Source: an uncultured Bacteroidales bacterium
GTDB lineage: Bacteria; Bacteroidota; Bacteroidia; Bacteroidales; Bacteroidaceae
Direction: 5' to 3'
Assembly: GCA_902773055.1 (NCBI GenBank)
Contig: CACYCZ010000031.1
Span: 1 to 55,432, forward strand
DNA: 55,432 bases
The position numbers were made by a program, and so were the translations under genes. Under the pieces are notes generated by a model. That model worked only from the letters and a program-made list of their open reading frames with translations. It was not told the DNA's origin and searched no databases. Positions 25,235 to 33,114 of this stretch are shown here, piece by piece. Numbering within the stretch: the first letter of the stretch is position 1; each line of letters opens with the position of its first letter.

Positions 25235-26749
25235 TTATTTAATTGTATATTCATTCCAGTCTACGAGCCGCATATCTCCCTTGCGCAGGTAGGTGTCATG
25301 GAGTGCAAATGCAGCGGTGAGCATGTGGGGTGTCTGCCCGCCATGCTGTAGGCTCAGCCGTTGATACTCCCAGAGTATTGGGCGGTAATCAGGGTGTGCA
25401 ATGTTGATAAGCAACTCTGCGCGTTCCGCCGGACATTTGCCCCGGAGGTCGGCCACACCGTATTCTGTGACCACGGCATCGACGTGGTGCTCGGTATGGT
25501 CGATGTGGGAACAGAAGGGAACGATGCTCGAAATCTTGCCGTCCTTGGCCGTTGAGCCACATGTGAATATGGCCAGTGTGGCAGAAGTCGTGTAGTCGGA
25601 TGACCCCCCGACACCGTTCATCATATTGCTGCCACATATCTTTGTGGAATTGACGTGGCCGTAGATGTCAACCTCGATGGCTGTGTTCATGGCGCATACT
25701 CCCAGCCGTGAGATAATTTCCGGGCAGTTGGATATTTCAGACGGACGCACGACGACTTTGTCCCTGTACAGGTGGATGTCTTTGTAAAACAGGCGCAGAT
25801 TTTCGGGCGACAGTGTCAAGGCACCAGTTGAGGCCCCTTTGATGCGCCCTTCCTGCAGGAGCGAGAAAGGAGCATCCTGAAATACCTCAGTGAAGACAGA
25901 AAATTCGGGGATGTTCTTGTCTCTTCCCATGGCACCGATGACGGCATTGGCAACACTGCCTACGCCACTTTGAAAAACCAAGTGTTGGGGATGTAGAATG
26001 CCCTTTCTGATATTCCAGTGTACAAAATCAGCGGCATGTCCTCCCATGGTGTTGTGGATGTCAGAGGATGGCGGCATTGGGCGTGCTTCATCTGGCAGGT
26101 TACATTCTACGATGCCGACAATGCGCTCGGCGGGTATGCTCAGGTAGGGCTTGCCGATGCGTTGCGTGGGATGGCTGATACGCATGATATGGTGTTCCCA
26201 GCTGTTGGGCATTTCGTAGATATCGTGTATGCCTTTTATGGCTTTTTCGTGCCAGATATTGTGTTCTATGAACAAGCCTTTTTCAGCTATGTGGCAGATC
26301 GTTGGGGCGATTCCCGTCGCCGAAGTCGGATATATATGGTAAGTACCGTCGTGTTCTTCAATGTCTGCTGCTTCAATGATGCCCCATGTTGGAACGTGTG
26401 TCAGTTTCTGACGTAGGAATGCCGCATTGTCTGCGAGATTTAAGTCATGAAAAGCAATGTCTCCTTTGTTGTATGCCTGACGCATATCCTTGTTGTCACA
26501 ATACGGAATGCGGCTGATTACTGCATCAGCTCTGCTGAGTGCACCATCGCAGCTATCTCCTACCGATGCTCCGGCGTTGAGGTGTATCTTGTATTCGCGT
26601 CCTGCCTGATGCTCTGCGAGTGCTTTTTCGGCAACAGCTGACATGATAGCCTTGGGAGTGCCTGAGGGACTGAATCCTCCCAATGCAACACAGTCATTGT
26701 TCTTGATGAAACAAGCAGCTTCCTTGGCAGTCATTCGGGTTAGTTTCAT
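25235..26749 (-). CDS. Acetyl-CoA hydrolase/CoA-transferase (copy B)
   Basis: A 504-residue paralog of the following gene, with the same family features: VALGGFSPSGTPKAIMSAVA, GASVGDSCDG and FSVFTEVFQDA. It is the promoter-proximal member of the pair, with a -7 box 22 bases before its ATG. The first 290 or so residues look about 60 percent identical to copy A by eye, the rest almost the same. The paralogs may use different acyl groups, since the diverged N-terminal half contributes much of the substrate pocket; this is inference. Confidence 0.88.
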   Translation of the reverse strand: MKLTRMTAKEAACFIKNNDCVALGGFSPSGTPKAIMSAVAEKALAEHQAGREYKIHLNAGASVGDSCDGALSRADAVISRIPYCDNKDMRQAYNKGDIAFHDLNLADNAAFLRQKLTHVPTWGIIEAADIEEHDGTYHIYPTSATGIAPTICHIAEKGLFIEHNIWHEKAIKGIHDIYEMPNSWEHHIMRISHPTQRIGKPYLSIPAERIVGIVECNLPDEARPMPPSSDIHNTMGGHAADFVHWNIRKGILHPQHLVFQSGVGSVANAVIGAMGRDKNIPEFSVFTEVFQDAPFSLLQEGRIKGASTGALTLSPENLRLFYKDIHLYRDKVVVRPSEISNCPEIISRLGVCAMNTAIEVDIYGHVNSTKICGSNMMNGVGGSSDYTTSATLAIFTCGSTAKDGKISSIVPFCSHIDHTEHHVDAVVTEYGVADLRGKCPAERAELLINIAHPDYRPILWEYQRLSLQHGGQTPHMLTAAFALHDTYLRKGDMRLVDWNEYTIK

Positions 26750-26770
26750 GAGTCGTGTTATATTTCACTA

Positions 26771-26778
26771 CAAAGGTA
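26771..26778 (-). promoter_or_regulatory. -7 box for the CoA-transferase pair
   Basis: TACCTTTG on the minus strand, 21 bases upstream of copy B. Confidence 0.65.
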
Positions 26779-26882
26779 AATGAAGATTTTCTATTTTCCA
26801 ATGTTTTTGCACAGATAAATTAAAAATGAGCCAAAAATGTGAAACTGAAAGCAAGATAACAGTCTTTTTTATGCAAAACCCC

Positions 26883-26890
26883 TATCTTTG
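26883..26890 (+). promoter_or_regulatory. -7 box for the nitroreductase gene
   Basis: TATCTTTG, 32 bases before the ATG. Confidence 0.65.
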
Positions 26891-26922
26891 CATTCAGACA
26901 GACTCTTATTGATTGACAGAAA

Positions 26923-27438
26923 ATGGAAAATTTGCTTTTGTCGCGGCGAAGCTGCCGCAAATATTTGCCGGCCATGCCGTCAGAGGAAATGATTGCCAAG
27001 GTGATTGAAGCAGGCCTGTATGCTCCTTCAGGTCATAATCAGCAGTCTTGGCTGATTGTGCCGGTCACGAACAGGGATGTCCAAGCGCGTTTGAGGCAGG
27101 TAAATGCAGAGATATGGGGCAAGTCTTTCGACCCGTTCTACAATGCTCCTGTAATTATTATTGTATTTGCTGACAGAAGCAAGACAACCTATGTTAACGA
27201 CGGCTCCCTGGCGTTGGGAAACATGATGCTTGCAGCCCATGAACTGGGACTGGGTTCCTGTTGGATAAACCGTGCACGGGAAACTTTTCAACGGGTGGAA
27301 TGGCAGGCATGGATGAGAGAGATCGGAATTGATCCGGAGCAATACGAGGGCATAGGCCACTTGGCCTTGGGTTATCCCGACGGTCCATTGCCTGCGCCGA
27401 TGCCCCGCAAGCCCGACAGGGTCTTGTGGGTAAGATAA
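26923..27438 (+). CDS. Nitroreductase-family flavoprotein
   Basis: A 171-residue FMN enzyme of the short nitroreductase type. SRRSCRKY near the N-terminus binds FMN phosphate, with APSGHNQQSW as the second FMN contact. DGSLALGNMMLAAHELGLGSCWI forms the dimer and active-site core, and the C-terminal GIGHLALGYP is characteristic. It would use NAD(P)H to reduce nitro compounds, quinones or similar; the native substrate is unknown. The stop codon falls inside the terminator stem. Confidence 0.88.
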   Translation: MENLLLSRRSCRKYLPAMPSEEMIAKVIEAGLYAPSGHNQQSWLIVPVTNRDVQARLRQVNAEIWGKSFDPFYNAPVIIIVFADRSKTTYVNDGSLALGNMMLAAHELGLGSCWINRARETFQRVEWQAWMREIGIDPEQYEGIGHLALGYPDGPLPAPMPRKPDRVLWVR

Positions 27439-27487
27439 TATATAAGAGGGCTCCTGCCATGCACGCAGGAGCCCTCTTATATATTAT
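27435..27487. terminator. 23-bp perfect terminator hairpin overlapping a stop codon
   Basis: Arms 27435-27457 and 27465-27487 pair perfectly over 23 bp around a 7-nt loop. It includes the nitroreductase stop codon (27436-27438) and serves convergent genes on both sides. Confidence 0.88.
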
Positions 27488-27507
27488 TGTATAATATCGT
27501 CTGGTGG

Positions 27508-28416
27508 TTAGAATCTGATGGTGGTGCTTTCCTGCTCACCATAGCCTTTGACTTCCAGACGGTCTTTATATAGGCTGACAACGGAGTAGTGGTTGTTGTT
27601 GCCTTCGATCATTCCCTGGAAATTATAGTATTTGACCGAGGTCTTGAGATATTGTGAGCCTTCGTGATGGTGGCCTGAAAGATAGGCTTTCACGTTAGGA
27701 TATTTCTCCAGTATCTGGCTGATTTTCTTTCCCAGCATATCAGTACCGCCTATGTTGGTCGGCAGCAGCGGCATGTGGGCAAAGCATATTACCTGTTGGT
27801 TTTTCTTCTGAGATTTCTCAATGAGCTTGACCATCCAGTCAATCTGTTTCTGGCTGAGGGTGCCGTTGTATTTGCTGGCTGACCTGGCTTTCTCAGCCTT
27901 GAGCTTGTTGTAGAGAGCCCTGATTTCCTTGCCTTCCGGGGTGTTTTCTCCGCGGGAATACAGGGCAAGGTCATTGGAGTCAAGGAAGATGAAGCGGATG
28001 TTGTTCTTGACAAAGCTGTAATATGGTTTCTTTACGCCTAAAATCTTGAGTGCTTCATTTTGAGCCTTTGAACCATATACGTCAATAAAGTCGTGGTTGC
28101 CCAAGGCAATGTGATAGGGGTTGTTCAGTGTTTTCAAGATGGGTTTCAGGTCGTTGAAACTCTCGGCATATTTATCGATAATGTCACCCAGAATGGCAGT
28201 AAAGGCAACATTTTCCTGATTGAAAGTGTTGACGGCTTCCTGCAGTTTCTTGTTGGAAATCTTGTACATGCGTTGAGGATGTTTTTTGTTCTCTTCATGC
28301 TTGGGTGAATAGTGGAGGTCGGTCACGACGCCAAATTTGATGAGCGGTTCTTCTGCGCGGATATTGTTGCAGAGAAAAGCGGCTAAAACTGTAAGTAAGA
28401 TTAATTTGAGTTTCAT
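27508..28416 (-). CDS. Secreted calcineurin-like metallophosphoesterase
   Basis: A 302-residue protein with a signal peptide (MKLKLILLTVLAAFLCNNIRA). All metal-site motifs are present: VVTDLHYS (DxH), LGDIIDKY (GDxxD), LGNHDF (GNHD), CFAHMP and YLSGHHHEG (GHxH). Family members cleave phosphomonoesters or diesters. It follows glpF by 19 bases and may release glycerol from exported glycerophosphodiesters; that link is inferred from context only. An upstream in-frame extension to 28578 would run into glpF and lose the signal peptide. Confidence 0.83.
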   Translation of the reverse strand: MKLKLILLTVLAAFLCNNIRAEEPLIKFGVVTDLHYSPKHEENKKHPQRMYKISNKKLQEAVNTFNQENVAFTAILGDIIDKYAESFNDLKPILKTLNNPYHIALGNHDFIDVYGSKAQNEALKILGVKKPYYSFVKNNIRFIFLDSNDLALYSRGENTPEGKEIRALYNKLKAEKARSASKYNGTLSQKQIDWMVKLIEKSQKKNQQVICFAHMPLLPTNIGGTDMLGKKISQILEKYPNVKAYLSGHHHEGSQYLKTSVKYYNFQGMIEGNNNHYSVVSLYKDRLEVKGYGEQESTTIRF

Positions 28417-28435
28417 GATTGTTATGATATGTGTG

Positions 28436-29188
28436 TTAATATACAAGGAGGTACAGGCCTGCTGCCAGGGCACCGCCGATGAGTGGTCCGCATACTGGTA
28501 CCCAGCTGTAGTCCCAGCCGCTGTCACGCTTTCCGGCAATGGGGAGTACGGCGTGGGCAATGCGTGGAGGCAGGTCACGGGCGGGATTCATGGCATAGCC
28601 TGTTGTTCCGCCCAGCGACATGCCCAGGGCGATAATCAGACAGGTTACGGGAAAGGCGCCGAGGCTACCCATGCCGACGGGTGTGTCACCGATGTGGGCG
28701 GTATTGCCCTCGGTGCCGATGGCCAGGATGATGAATACCAGGACAAAGGTGGCCAGCACTTCGCTGAAAAGATTGTTCCATTTCCTGTCGATGGCAGGCA
28801 TTGTGCAGAAGCATCCCAGCATACCGTCGGGGTTGTCGGCTGTGGCATCAAAGTGGTACTTGTAGAATATCCATACGAGCACTGCACCGAGGAATCCTCC
28901 TGCGAGCTGTGCTATGATATAGGGCAAGACTGATGTCCACGGGAAGGTGCCTGCCAGGGCTAAGCCTACGCTTACGGCAGGATTCAGGTGGGCACCGCTG
29001 TAGGGGCCGGCAATGAATACGCCGCACATGACGGCAAAACCCCATGCAAAGGCGATGACTACCCATCCGCCGCCTTGGGCCTTTGACTTGTTCAGGGTGC
29101 ATGCTGCGCATACCCCGTCACCCATCAGTACCAGCACCATTGTGCCGAGAAATTCAAATATGCATTGTTGTAACAGTAAATTATCCAT
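28436..29188 (-). CDS. glpF: Glycerol facilitator (aquaglyceroporin)
   Basis: A 250-residue MIP-family channel with six transmembrane helices. Both half-helix motifs are intact: SGAHLNPAVSVG and GYAMNPARDLPPR. The Asp directly after the second NPAR marks glycerol facilitators rather than strict water channels. It lies 39 bases behind glpK, the kinase that traps imported glycerol. No glycerol-3-phosphate dehydrogenase is in this window. Confidence 0.93.
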   Translation of the reverse strand: MDNLLLQQCIFEFLGTMVLVLMGDGVCAACTLNKSKAQGGGWVVIAFAWGFAVMCGVFIAGPYSGAHLNPAVSVGLALAGTFPWTSVLPYIIAQLAGGFLGAVLVWIFYKYHFDATADNPDGMLGCFCTMPAIDRKWNNLFSEVLATFVLVFIILAIGTEGNTAHIGDTPVGMGSLGAFPVTCLIIALGMSLGGTTGYAMNPARDLPPRIAHAVLPIAGKRDSGWDYSWVPVCGPLIGGALAAGLYLLVY

Positions 29189-29227
29189 GAGAATATGTGT
29201 TTTTGTGTTTGTTTTGTGATTCGGTTG

Positions 29228-30721
29228 TTATTCATAGTCAGAGTTGACGGTACGCCTGATAGCGTCTTGCCATCCGGCCTTCAGCCGGGATATTTCTTCC
29301 TGCGTTGCTTCAGGCTTGAAGATGCGGTCGGCCTGCCATTGCTGGCGGATGTCTTCGAGTGATGTCCAGAAGCCTGTGGCGAGTCCGGCCAGATAGGATG
29401 CTCCCTTGGCTGTGGTCTCCACCACCTTGGGGCGCACGACGGTAGTGCCCAGGATGTCGGCTTGAAACTGCATCATGAGATTGTTGCGCGAGGCACCTCC
29501 GTCAACTTTCAGCTCGCTCAGGGGGACACTGGCGTCCTTTTCCATGGCGCAGACGATGTCCATGGTCTGGAAGGCAATACCCTCCAGTGCAGCCCGTGCT
29601 ATGTGGGCGGCTGTGGTGCCGCGTGTGATGCCGTGGATGCCGCCTTTGGCATATTGGTCCCAATAGGGGGCACCCATGCCGGTCAGCGATGGTACGAAGT
29701 ATACTCCGCCGTTGTCGGCAACGGAGGAGGCCAGGGCTTCGACTTCTGAGGATGATTTGATGATGCCCAGTCCGTCGCGCAACCATTGTACGACACTTCC
29801 GGCTACGAAGATGCTGCCTTCAAGCGCATACTTTACGCTGTCGCCGATTTTCCATGCTATGGTGGTCAGCAGATTGTTTTTGGACAAGATAGGTGTGTCG
29901 CCAGTGTTCATCAGGAGAAAACAGCCGGTTCCGTAGGTGTTTTTCACTGAGCCGGGAGTGGTACACATCTGGCCGAACAGTGCGGCCTGCTGGTCTCCGG
30001 CAATACCGGCTATGGTAATCTGTTCCTGCAGTCCCTGAAGGGCTGTCTGTCCGTAGATTTCACTGCTGGAGCATACCTTCGGCATCATGGACAGGGGAAT
30101 GTCGAGCAGTCTGAGCAGTTCCTCGTCCCATTGGAGTGTATGGATGTTGAACAGCATGGTGCGGCTGGCATTGCTCACATCGGTAATGTGGACTTTGCCT
30201 CCTGTGAGGTTCCATGTCAGCCAGCTGTCGACGGTGCCGAACCTCAGTTCGCCTTTTTCGGCCCTGTCGCGGGCTCCGGGTATGTTGTCCAAAATCCAGC
30301 GGATTTTGGTGCCGCTGAAATACGCATCGATAATCAGTCCTGTCTTCTTCCTGATTTCTTCGGTCAGCCCCTGTTGTCTGAGGCTGTCGCAATAGGTGCT
30401 TGTCCGCCTGTCCTGCCACACGATGGCATTGCATATGGGCTTTCCGGTGGCGGCATCCCATACAATGGTGGTTTCCCTCTGGTTGGTGATGCCTATGGCG
30501 GCTACGTCGCTGCCGTTGCTGCCGAGGCGTTCCAGGGCTTCGAGCATGACGCTGCATTGGGATGCCCATATTTCTTCAGCATCGTGTTCTACCCATCCCG
30601 GACGGGGGAAATGTTGGGTGAATTCTTTCTGTGCCACTGAACAGATGTCACCGCTGTGGTTGAAAACGATGGCTCTTGAGCTGCTGGTGCCTTGGTCCAA
30701 AGCGAGAATATATTTTTTCAT
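29228..30721 (-). CDS. glpK: Glycerol kinase
   Basis: A 497-residue FGGY-family kinase, full length. The ATP-binding start is [17 protein letters not shown], the glycerol site includes [11 protein letters not shown] and WQDRRT, and [14 protein letters not shown] and [16 protein letters not shown] are conserved. It converts glycerol to sn-glycerol 3-phosphate with ATP. It is followed by glpF and preceded, 65 bases away, by fprA. No -7 box is visible directly upstream, so it is probably read from the fprA promoter. Confidence 0.95.
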   Translation of the reverse strand: MKKYILALDQGTSSSRAIVFNHSGDICSVAQKEFTQHFPRPGWVEHDAEEIWASQCSVMLEALERLGSNGSDVAAIGITNQRETTIVWDAATGKPICNAIVWQDRRTSTYCDSLRQQGLTEEIRKKTGLIIDAYFSGTKIRWILDNIPGARDRAEKGELRFGTVDSWLTWNLTGGKVHITDVSNASRTMLFNIHTLQWDEELLRLLDIPLSMMPKVCSSSEIYGQTALQGLQEQITIAGIAGDQQAALFGQMCTTPGSVKNTYGTGCFLLMNTGDTPILSKNNLLTTIAWKIGDSVKYALEGSIFVAGSVVQWLRDGLGIIKSSSEVEALASSVADNGGVYFVPSLTGMGAPYWDQYAKGGIHGITRGTTAAHIARAALEGIAFQTMDIVCAMEKDASVPLSELKVDGGASRNNLMMQFQADILGTTVVRPKVVETTAKGASYLAGLATGFWTSLEDIRQQWQADRIFKPEATQEEISRLKAGWQDAIRRTVNSDYE

Positions 30722-30786
30722 AAATCAGTGAATTAAGGTTCAAGTTGATGCTTTACCCTCCTGTCGCAGGCTTTCCTGACAGGGTG

Positions 30787-31977
30787 TCAGGCCATCAGGT
30801 GGCTGGCCAGGGTTTCGAGGGCGCTGATGTCGGCGCTCTTGAGTGAACTCCTGAGGGTCACACAGGGCGTGACGGTTTCTATATCCTTCATCTGTGAGAA
30901 CATGTCGGTCATGACGCGTGCGGCGCACGGAGCCCATGAACCGTTTTCAATGATGCCGACGCGGCGTTTCTGGTATCCCTTGATCTGCAGGTGCCAGATG
31001 AAGTCGTGCATCGGCGGGAAGACGGTGCCGTCATAGGATGAGGCGGCAACCACCAGGGTGCCGTAGCGGAAGGCGTCTTCGATGTTTTCAGCCAGGTCGC
31101 TCCGGCAGAGGTCTGAGATGACCACTTTGGGACAGCCTTTTGCCTGCAGTATCTCGCCCAGTTTCTTGGCAGCCAGGGCCGTGCCGCCGTGTATGGAGGC
31201 ATAGGCTATGAAGATGCCGGGTGTCTCTACGCCGTAGGAACTCCATGTGTTGTAGAGGTCCATCTGGGTGGCGAGTGTATCTCTCAGTACGGGGCCATGG
31301 AGCGGACATACCGTGGTGATGTCAATCTGGCTGGCCTTGTGCAGAAGATTTTGTACCTGTGTGCCATATTTGCCGCAGATGTTGAAGTAGTATCTGCGTG
31401 CCTCGCAGGCCCAGTCGGTTTCCGGGGTGCAGAAGAGGCCGCCGGTCTTGCCCAAGGCTCCGAACTTGCCGAAGGCATCGGCGCTGAACAGTACTTTGTC
31501 GGTTTCGTCATAGGTCATCATGACTTCGGGCCAGTGTATCATGGGAGCCATGATGAAGCGCAGGGTGTGGCGTCCCAGTGGCAGGCTGTCGCCTTCCTTG
31601 ACGGCGAGGGTGCGACCCTCCAGGTTGATGTCGTCAAAAAACTGGGGCATCATCCTGATGGCAGCGTTCGTGGCTACGACGGTCATCGTGGGATATGTCT
31701 GCACTATGTCGGCCAGAGAGCCGGCATGGTCGGGCTCCATGTGGTGGACGATGAGGTAGTCGGGGGTACGGCCGTTGAGTGCAGCCGTGAGGTTGGCTTT
31801 CCATTCCGCCGCAGTGCGCCTGTCGGTCGTGTCCATTACGGCAATCTTCTCGTCCATAATAAGGTATGAGTTGTATGCCATGCCCTCAGGGACAGTATAT
31901 TGATTCTCAAAAAGGTCAATATCAAGGTCGTCAGTACCTATGTATACAATATCAGATGTGATGTTCATTAAAGTCAT
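30787..31977 (-). CDS. fprA: FprA-like A-type flavodiiron protein
   Basis: A 396-residue two-domain protein. The N-terminal beta-lactamase-like domain has the diiron ligands HHMEPDHAG (HxExDH), the His of PMIHWPEVM, the Asp of LFSADAFG, and the His of CPLHGPVL. The C-terminal flavodoxin domain binds FMN (IAYASIHGGTALAAKKL and SSYDGTVFPPMHDF). No rubredoxin domain is attached. Flavodiiron proteins reduce O2 to water or NO to N2O, protecting anaerobes. ATG 31968 is an alternative start. It may be the first gene of an fprA-glpK-glpF-phosphoesterase unit. Confidence 0.92.
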   Translation of the reverse strand: MTLMNITSDIVYIGTDDLDIDLFENQYTVPEGMAYNSYLIMDEKIAVMDTTDRRTAAEWKANLTAALNGRTPDYLIVHHMEPDHAGSLADIVQTYPTMTVVATNAAIRMMPQFFDDINLEGRTLAVKEGDSLPLGRHTLRFIMAPMIHWPEVMMTYDETDKVLFSADAFGKFGALGKTGGLFCTPETDWACEARRYYFNICGKYGTQVQNLLHKASQIDITTVCPLHGPVLRDTLATQMDLYNTWSSYGVETPGIFIAYASIHGGTALAAKKLGEILQAKGCPKVVISDLCRSDLAENIEDAFRYGTLVVAASSYDGTVFPPMHDFIWHLQIKGYQKRRVGIIENGSWAPCAARVMTDMFSQMKDIETVTPCVTLRSSLKSADISALETLASHLMA

Positions 31978-31994
31978 GTGTTTGATTTTATTTA

Positions 31995-32002
31995 CAAATG
32001 TA
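31995..32002 (-). promoter_or_regulatory. -7 box for fprA
   Basis: TACATTTG on the minus strand, 17 bases before the fprA ATG. Confidence 0.6.
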
Positions 32003-32141
32003 GCAATTAATTTTTGAGGAGAGGTTTTTTTGCCGCGATATTTTGCATGGAATGTTTTCCGGATCAGCCTTCATCGGACAAAGTGAAGAATTTAACAAAA
32101 TTAAATGTAAATTAACATGTTTTTATATCGTCTCCGTGCCA

Positions 32142-32264
32142 TGAAAATTTCTCAGGCCTTACGGTTTTCACCGGCAGGCCTGCCAGTTCCAACGCGCAGG
32201 CCTGCCAGTGAAATTTTGTAGGCCTGCCAGATTTACCCCTGCTGCAGTGCCTTACAGAAGGGGT
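32142..32264. repeat. 22-bp-phased AGGCCT element, copy 1
   Basis: AGGCCT occurs at 32154, 32176, 32198 and 32220, exactly 22 bp apart, three of the four continuing as AGGCCTGCCAG. The middle holds an inverted repeat (32166-32182 with 32097-type geometry shifted by 31: right arm 32197-32213; 16 of 17 pairs). A second hairpin ACCCCT/AGGGGT closes the element at 32235-32264. Homologous copies are at 46232 and 55347. The surrounding 600-base spacer has no other gene. Confidence 0.88.
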
Positions 32265-32436
32265 GACTGTATTGGAAAGAGACTTCCCAGAGGGTGTAAA
32301 TAAATGTTAAATATATGCGTTGCTGTCCGTCAGAGAAGGCAAGCCTGCGCAGACTCACCGGGGCAGTCAAGGAGATTAAATACTGTTGTCAAACGTTAGA
32401 AAAGCAATGTCAGAGTTGTCAGAACCGGTAATTTGT

Positions 32437-32458
32437 AAATACTTAATATATAGTATTT
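32437..32458. promoter_or_regulatory. AT-rich dyad upstream of the frameshifted gene
   Basis: AAATACT and AGTATTT are inverted around eight A/T bases. It could be an operator; no more can be said. Confidence 0.3.
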
Positions 32459-32500
32459 TATGTGAATCTGGGGGGGTAAAAGGAGATTTTTTTTGTATGT

Positions 32501-32540
32501 TTTTAAAAAGATTCTTACTATTTTAAAAAGATTCTTACTA
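32501..32540 (+). repeat. Exact 20-bp tandem duplication in a promoter region
   Basis: Bases 32501-32520 and 32521-32540 are identical. The second copy supplies the first two bases of the -7 box at 32539. A TTTG at 32492-32495 would be 23 bases from the -7 box if only one copy were present. Confidence 0.9.
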
Positions 32541-32546
32541 TCTTTG
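32539..32546 (+). promoter_or_regulatory. -7 box for the frameshifted secreted gene
   Basis: TATCTTTG, 28 bases before the ATG at 32575. Confidence 0.6.
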
Positions 32547-32574
32547 GCAAATTAAATATTTAAATTTATACAAA

Positions 32575-33094
32575 ATGAGAACTAAGATTATGTCTCTCCT
32601 GTTATGGGGAGTTGTTGCTATGTTTGCAACTGTGAAAGGACAAACGAGGATGACGCCGGAAGATGTCGATTATTTTTTGGGAAAGCAACTTTAGCCAATA
32701 CCACATTCTTTTTGATCAAACGGTGAGTGGCTTTTATATTGGTGATGCAGAATATTGGGTGACACCGATAGACCGCTCCACTTTGCCCTCCTTAGAACAG
32801 TTTGTTCCTGAGTATGATGAATATGGATATCAATGCGGTGGGGCACCATATTATGGAATAGCTATTTTCGTTTATGATGAGAATGATGATTATTGCTATT
32901 TTCATGATTTAACTCAGCAGTTTGAATTGTGGGATGACTGTTTGTATTATGACGGTAGTGGCCTTTTTCAGATGCAGTCTGATCCTGAATTTGGCGAAGA
33001 TGAGGAAATTCCTGAAGATTTTGTTGAAGGAGCATATTATGGTTCATCAATGGGTTACTACAATCGTTGGGTACGGATAGTTATTTACGAATAA
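32575..33094 (+). pseudogene. Secreted acidic protein, split by a frameshift in a T6 run
   Basis: From ATG 32575 the frame encodes a clear signal peptide (KIMSLLLWGVVAMFATVKGQ) and then MTPEDVDYF, but stops at 32692-32694. The +1-shifted frame runs on without a stop from 32663 to 33094, rich in Asp, Glu and Tyr. Skipping one T of the T6 run at 32673-32678 joins them as EDVDYF-WESNFSQYH, giving about 172 residues. It is either a recent pseudogene, a slippage switch or a sequencing error. I do not recognise the mature part. It precedes two LRR genes on the same strand. Confidence 0.7.
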
Positions 33095-33114
33095 TATTAT
33101 TTGTTTTAGATTTT

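Noticed and set aside
31189..31869. 226-codon open frame antisense to fprA
   Set aside because: It mirrors the codon pattern of fprA, which carries all diiron ligands. Similar antisense frames over glpK, maeB and the phosphoethanolamine-transferase-like gene were dropped for the same reason.
32142..32264. CRISPR array
   Set aside because: The boxes are only 6-11 bases long, the spacers are shared between distant copies, and no cas genes are near.
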